Assembly (NCBI GenBank): GCA_902770835.1
Contig: CACXUM010000004.1
Location: forward strand, 25,149 to 89,148
DNA: 64,000 bases
Direction: 5' to 3'
From: an uncultured Bacteroidia bacterium
GTDB lineage: Bacteria; Bacteroidota; Bacteroidia; Bacteroidales; F082
Shown: positions 59,314 to 64,000 of the stretch, in pieces
How the letters are laid out: each line of letters begins with the position of its first letter
Numbering within the stretch: the first letter of the stretch is position 1
Notes under the pieces: model-generated
The model's input: the letters and a program-made list of their open reading frames with translations, nothing else
Told to the model about the DNA's origin: nothing
The model's database searches: none
Position numbers and translations under genes: made by a program

Positions 59314-60198
59314 CTATTGGTCGGCTTTGTATAATGTTGGTGAACCCACATACACCTCAAACGCCCTTTCCTTTCTCGCTTTTTCGTAGAGTGCGACATT
59401 CATCTTTTCGAGCAGGGCTTCTTTGCGTTGGGCCAGAATGACGCTCTTGATGTTGTCGCTCACCATTTCCAGCGGCGAGATGCTTTCTTCAAGGATATAA
59501 TCGACGAAGCGTACCATGTAGGTGTATTCGTTCATGTCGAAACAAACGAACTTCTTCTTTTTCAGGAAACTCTCGGCATTGAAGATTTCAATCGGGATGA
59601 TGTTGGTCAACTCGTCAAGGCGTACCCACTTGTCAACATCGACATTACTCTTTACGGCATAGTAAGTGGCTTGAATGTCAATGTTTTGCAGCAACAAAGT
59701 GTCGGGGTCTGACAGCAGTTTCTTGAAATCGGCCTTTTGTTTGCAGTCCTCCTTGAGGATGACGTAAGCCACGCGAACCATCGTGCTGCGCAGTTGGAAA
59801 TCCTCCTTGTTCTGCTCGTAATAGTCGGCGATTTCGTCTTCGCTGATGACGGTGTCCAACTTTTGGTTGATGAGTTGGCTCTCGTAGGCATAGATGACCA
59901 ACGAGTTTCGGTATTCCTCCAGTTGTTTTTTCAGGTCGAGTTCTTCTTTGTTGAGGTTGATTTCGGCCTGATGCACAAGCACTTGTCTCTTAATCCATGA
60001 GTCGATGAAGTTGCTCACGCGCTGAATGCTGTCCATGATGGGGGTGTTTTCGGGTACAATCCCCACGAGATCCGACTCATAGAGATATTTGCCGTAGCAC
60101 TCGGCCACCACCACTTCCTTCGAGTTTTTCTGGAAGTAGTCGCAGCCGCCCAGCAGCATTAGGAAGACGATACCGATGAGAGCCACCAACTTGTTCAT
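59314..60198 (-). CDS. SurA/PpiC-like lipoprotein lacking a recognisable isomerase domain
   Basis: 294 aa. Lipoprotein signal (LIGIVFLMLLGGC, Cys at 19). The N-terminal half resembles the helical chaperone part of SurA/PrsA (VSNFIDSWIKRQVLVHQAEI, then LNLNKEELDLKKQLEEYRN, DTVISEDEIADYYEQNKEDF). The C-terminal part (VRLDELTNIIPIEIFNAESF...) has no clear parvulin core. Its start overlaps the stop of the upstream isomerase gene by 4 bases, and surA follows 95 bases later. I infer a non-enzymatic chaperone subunit acting with the two isomerases; no direct evidence. Confidence 0.7.
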   Translation of the reverse strand: MNKLVALIGIVFLMLLGGCDYFQKNSKEVVVAECYGKYLYESDLVGIVPENTPIMDSIQRVSNFIDSWIKRQVLVHQAEINLNKEELDLKKQLEEYRNSLVIYAYESQLINQKLDTVISEDEIADYYEQNKEDFQLRSTMVRVAYVILKEDCKQKADFKKLLSDPDTLLLQNIDIQATYYAVKSNVDVDKWVRLDELTNIIPIEIFNAESFLKKKKFVCFDMNEYTYMVRFVDYILEESISPLEMVSDNIKSVILAQRKEALLEKMNVALYEKARKERAFEVYVGSPTLYKADQ

Positions 60199-62216
60199 TG
60201 ATACATCTTTCTGACCTTCTCCAACACGCTCTCGTTGATTTTTACGGGATATTTTTCCTTCAGCGTCTTCACCCAATTTTGTTCCAGCTCCACTTGATAG
60301 TCGGAGGTGACGAGGCCACGGGCTTCCTTGAGTGTCTTTTGCTCAGGCTTGCGCACTTCACGAATGCACACGATGACTGTAGATTGGTCGACGGTGGAAG
60401 GAATTTCGTTTCTCACCCCGACCTTCCATTCGGTTTGGTCAACAAATTGGTTGTCACCCTTTTGGTAGTAACCTTTGCGCACAAAGGCATTGGTGATGGA
60501 GTCGCGCTGGAAGGCGTTTCTGAGGCTGTCAAGTTCAACGCCCTTGTCGAGCAAAGCTTTCACTTTGGGTAGTGCCTCGGGGCGCGTCACGGTGATGATG
60601 GTGGCATAGGCGCGGTCGCCCCACATGTATTTGGAGGCGTTGCGCTTGTGGAACTCGGCGAGGCCGACGGTGTCTTTCACGGCCTTGTTCCACACTTCGC
60701 GGTCCATGAGGTCGAAGAGCAGGATGCCGTCCTTGTATTCCTGAACCAAAGCCTTGAACTCGGGATATTTGTCCTCCAGATGGGCGTCGGCGTAGTTCAT
60801 CACGGTTTCGTTACGGAAGTTCTCATACAATTGGTAGCCGTAGGTGGCTGGCGTGACGTATTTTTGTGTGGTCATATTGGCCTTGATGTAGGTCACGAAG
60901 TCGCTCACTTTGGTAGGGTTGTTCTCCAAGCTGAACAGGGTGGCGTTCATGTCGACTTCGGCGGCGGGTTCGTAGGCGTTGCGGAGGATGCTGCTGTCGA
61001 TGGTGGCTAAGAAAGCCTCAAGGTTCTTGTCATTCTGCTTGAACTTGTATTCGCTTTTCACTTGCCTGAGCACCAGTTCTTCCGACTTCTTGGAGCGCAT
61101 GTCCTTCTCGATGCGCTCGCTCAGGGCCTTGCTTTCCTTTTCAAACGAACTTACGCCCGACTTGCCCAGCAGTTTGATGATGTGGAAACCGTAATTGGTG
61201 CGTATTGGTTTTGAAATTTCGTTGATTTCCAATGATTTGCAAGCCTCAATGAACTCGGGTACGATGCGGCTGACGGTGAAGTTGCTCAATGCACCGTTGC
61301 GGGCTACTGTGCCTTTGTCGTCGGTGTATTGCTTCACCATTTCGTTCCAGTTCTTGCCGTCTTTGGCCATCAGCTCCTTGTAGATGTTGTCGGCTTTCTG
61401 CTTCATGGCGGCCACATCCTCGGCGGGCGCGTCGAAGGGCAGTTGCAGGAAGATGTGGGCGGCTTGGATGCTGCCCATAGCATCAGTCACGCTATTCACT
61501 TTGATGATATGGTAGCCGAAATCGCTGCGCACTGGCATTGAGATTTCGCCTTCCTTGGTGTTGTAGGCACCTGTCTCAAAAGGATATACCATGTCGAAAA
61601 CGGTGAAATAGCCGAGGTCGCCGTGGTTGCCCGGGCGGGCAGGGTTTTGGTCGGTGGCTTTCATGCCTTTGGCCGAGGGGTCGTCGGAGTATTGGTCGGC
61701 CAACGCGCCGAAGTCAGCGCCTTTGGCAAGGGCTTTCTTGCGGATGTCCATAGCCTTGTTGTAGGCCTTCAGGGTGTCCGACGGCAGGGCGTTCTTGTCG
61801 CAGCGGATGAGGATGTGCGAGGCGCGTATGTCCTTGAGTTTGCGCTGATAAGCCTCTTCGATCAGTTCGTCGGTGATGTCGTCGCTGCTCATAAAAGGCT
61901 TGGCCAATTGCTTGCGGTAGCCAGCCAGTTCCTTCTTGAACTTCGCGCTGGTGTCCAATTGCAGCCGCTCGGCCTCCATCACCTTCATGCGGAAGGTGGT
62001 GAAAAGTTCGAGATAGTCGTCGACGGACTTCTTCTCAATGACATCGCTTTTGAGGTTGTTCTTGTAGTAAACATCGGTGAAATCCTTCACGGTGATGCTC
62101 TGGTCGCCGATGGTCATCAGCACTTCCTTGTCGGTTTTCGACTGTGCCTGGGCGAAAAAGGCTGGCATGACAAGTGATGCCAACACAAACATTTTCAAAA
62201 AGTTACGGTTTTTCAT
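60195..62216 (-). CDS. Multidomain periplasmic peptidyl-prolyl isomerase (parvulin type)
   Basis: 673 aa. Signal peptide (MFVLASLVMPAFFAQAQ), an N-terminal SurA-like helical part, then two parvulin domains: about 125-235 (IRASHILIRCDKNALPSDTL, GNHGDLGYFTVFDMVYPFE, SDFGYHIIKVNSV) and about 240-345 (IQAAHIFLQLPFDAP, NGALSNFTVSRIVPEFIEA, YGFHIIKLLGKSG). A long C-terminal region with another degenerate PPIase-like part follows (GDRAYATIITVTRPEALPKV...). It is larger than E. coli SurA (428 aa). Start at MKNRNFLKMFV. Encoded between a small conserved gene near guaB and the chaperone lipoprotein. Confidence 0.9.
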   Translation of the reverse strand: MKNRNFLKMFVLASLVMPAFFAQAQSKTDKEVLMTIGDQSITVKDFTDVYYKNNLKSDVIEKKSVDDYLELFTTFRMKVMEAERLQLDTSAKFKKELAGYRKQLAKPFMSSDDITDELIEEAYQRKLKDIRASHILIRCDKNALPSDTLKAYNKAMDIRKKALAKGADFGALADQYSDDPSAKGMKATDQNPARPGNHGDLGYFTVFDMVYPFETGAYNTKEGEISMPVRSDFGYHIIKVNSVTDAMGSIQAAHIFLQLPFDAPAEDVAAMKQKADNIYKELMAKDGKNWNEMVKQYTDDKGTVARNGALSNFTVSRIVPEFIEACKSLEINEISKPIRTNYGFHIIKLLGKSGVSSFEKESKALSERIEKDMRSKKSEELVLRQVKSEYKFKQNDKNLEAFLATIDSSILRNAYEPAAEVDMNATLFSLENNPTKVSDFVTYIKANMTTQKYVTPATYGYQLYENFRNETVMNYADAHLEDKYPEFKALVQEYKDGILLFDLMDREVWNKAVKDTVGLAEFHKRNASKYMWGDRAYATIITVTRPEALPKVKALLDKGVELDSLRNAFQRDSITNAFVRKGYYQKGDNQFVDQTEWKVGVRNEIPSTVDQSTVIVCIREVRKPEQKTLKEARGLVTSDYQVELEQNWVKTLKEKYPVKINESVLEKVRKMYQ

Positions 62217-62267
62217 TCTTGATATTAGTTGTTTGTTCATTATTCCAATAACGCAAAACGGTGGATT

Positions 62268-62675
62268 TTATTTCAATCCGCCGTCCACTTCCAATCCGTT
62301 GGCCAATACGCTGATGTCGTTGACTTGGATGGCCTCAAAAACAGTCTTCACCTGCTCGATTTGGCCGAGATGGAGCATCAATCGCTTGTCGGGACGCTTC
62401 TCAATCAAGCCTTCGGGAATCTTGTTTTTCAGCAGACCGAGTACTGTGTTGAGCATGGTGTCGGTGCCGAAGCCCGCGTCGATGCTTACCAATAAGTCGC
62501 TGCCAATCAATTCGATAATGGTGAGGTTGGCGGAGATGTCCTTCTTGACGAAACCCAAATTAAGCGGATAGGTCACGCGGACGGTCTTTGAATCCACGGT
62601 AGAAAATGAAATCTGTTGGTTGGTCTTTTCTTGCAGTATCGACTGTAGTTCGGGAAAAGTAATTGATGCTTTCAT
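62268..62675 (-). CDS. Small protein of unknown function between guaB and the isomerase gene
   Basis: 135 aa, no signal peptide or membrane span. The pattern alternates short beta-strands (QISFSTVDSKTVRVTYPLN, ANLTIIELIGSDLLVSIDAG) with a C-terminal helical part (NTVLGLLKNKIPEGLIEK, LHLGQIEQVKTVFEAIQV), suggesting a compact alpha/beta or SH3-like cytoplasmic protein. I do not recognise the family. It starts one base after the guaB stop and ends about 50 bases before the isomerase start, so it is probably co-transcribed with guaB. Confidence 0.75.
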   Translation of the reverse strand: MKASITFPELQSILQEKTNQQISFSTVDSKTVRVTYPLNLGFVKKDISANLTIIELIGSDLLVSIDAGFGTDTMLNTVLGLLKNKIPEGLIEKRPDKRLMLHLGQIEQVKTVFEAIQVNDISVLANGLEVDGGLK

Positions 62676-62676
62676 G

Positions 62677-64000
<1,324 letters not shown>

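Overview
The window looks like a chromosome segment of a Bacteroidota, most likely Bacteroidales, bacterium. The evidence is TAnnTTTG -7 promoter elements (often with an upstream TTTG), a type IX secretion sorting domain, DUF4249 and DUF4956 families, a TonB-dependent receptor with a CarboxypepD_reg N-terminus, tandem OmpH/Skp genes behind bamA, a predicted serine palmitoyltransferase-like enzyme, and housekeeping gene orders typical of the phylum (RSH-fur-purA; nadK-DUF6089-uppS-bamA-ompH-ompH). Species cannot be told from the sequence alone. No rRNA, tRNA or CRISPR array was recognised.

Layout. 0-4.4 kb: the 3' end of an unidentified gene, a transglutaminase-fold lipoprotein and an AAA-ATPase/PD-(D/E)XK protein. 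4.6-6.6 kb: an ATP-grasp protein and a MntA-HepT toxin-antitoxin pair. 6.6-10.8 kb (minus strand): RSH, fur, purA. 10.8-14.7 kb (plus): lepA, dprA, rsgA. 14.7-21.3 kb (plus): nadK, DUF6089 barrel, uppS, bamA, two ompH genes, an envelope biogenesis block. 21.4-24.7 kb: a VOC protein and an SDR, divergent from an alpha-oxoamine synthase, possibly a sphingolipid-type module. 24.8-25.5 kb: an exactly phased 33-bp tandem array leading into an AAA_14/DUF4143 ATPase. 26.9-31 kb: MarR, two exported proteins, a VTC-domain/DUF4956 pair and a DUF2490 barrel. 31-34 kb: a DUF4249 lipoprotein with a TonB-dependent receptor. 34.3-35.6 kb: a broken T9SS cargo gene and an orphan sorting domain. 35.8-41.3 kb: an alpha-2-macroglobulin. 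41.4-48.2 kb: an accessory island with a second 33-bp array and AAA_14/DUF4143 ATPase, a DUF1016 nuclease, a C-R-M restriction-modification system and gene debris. 48.2-54.4 kb: pbpC, kdsC, rsfS, ftsH, LUD protein. 54.6-55.7 kb: a complete IS1595-type insertion with an 8-bp target duplication. 55.8-64 kb: an orphan DUF4249 lipoprotein, then moxR, surA, a lipoprotein, a second PPIase, a small conserved protein and guaB (cut by the window edge).

Most striking signals. Two ATPases of the same AAA_14/DUF4143 architecture, 16 kb apart, are each preceded by a tandem array of exactly 33-bp units sharing a GGGAAYATT core. Each array stops at the -33 region of the ATPase promoter. The first array has about 21 units, with the palindrome GAATATTC recurring every 33 bp without a register slip. 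The accessory island lies between the alpha-2-macroglobulin and pbpC genes, which are neighbours in many bacteria. Its right edge contains spliced fragments of two gene families and four perfect 12-bp units that abut the pbpC start codon. The RSH enzyme keeps its hydrolase motifs but lacks key synthetase motifs. Several families of dispersed palindromic repeats recur in intergenic regions.
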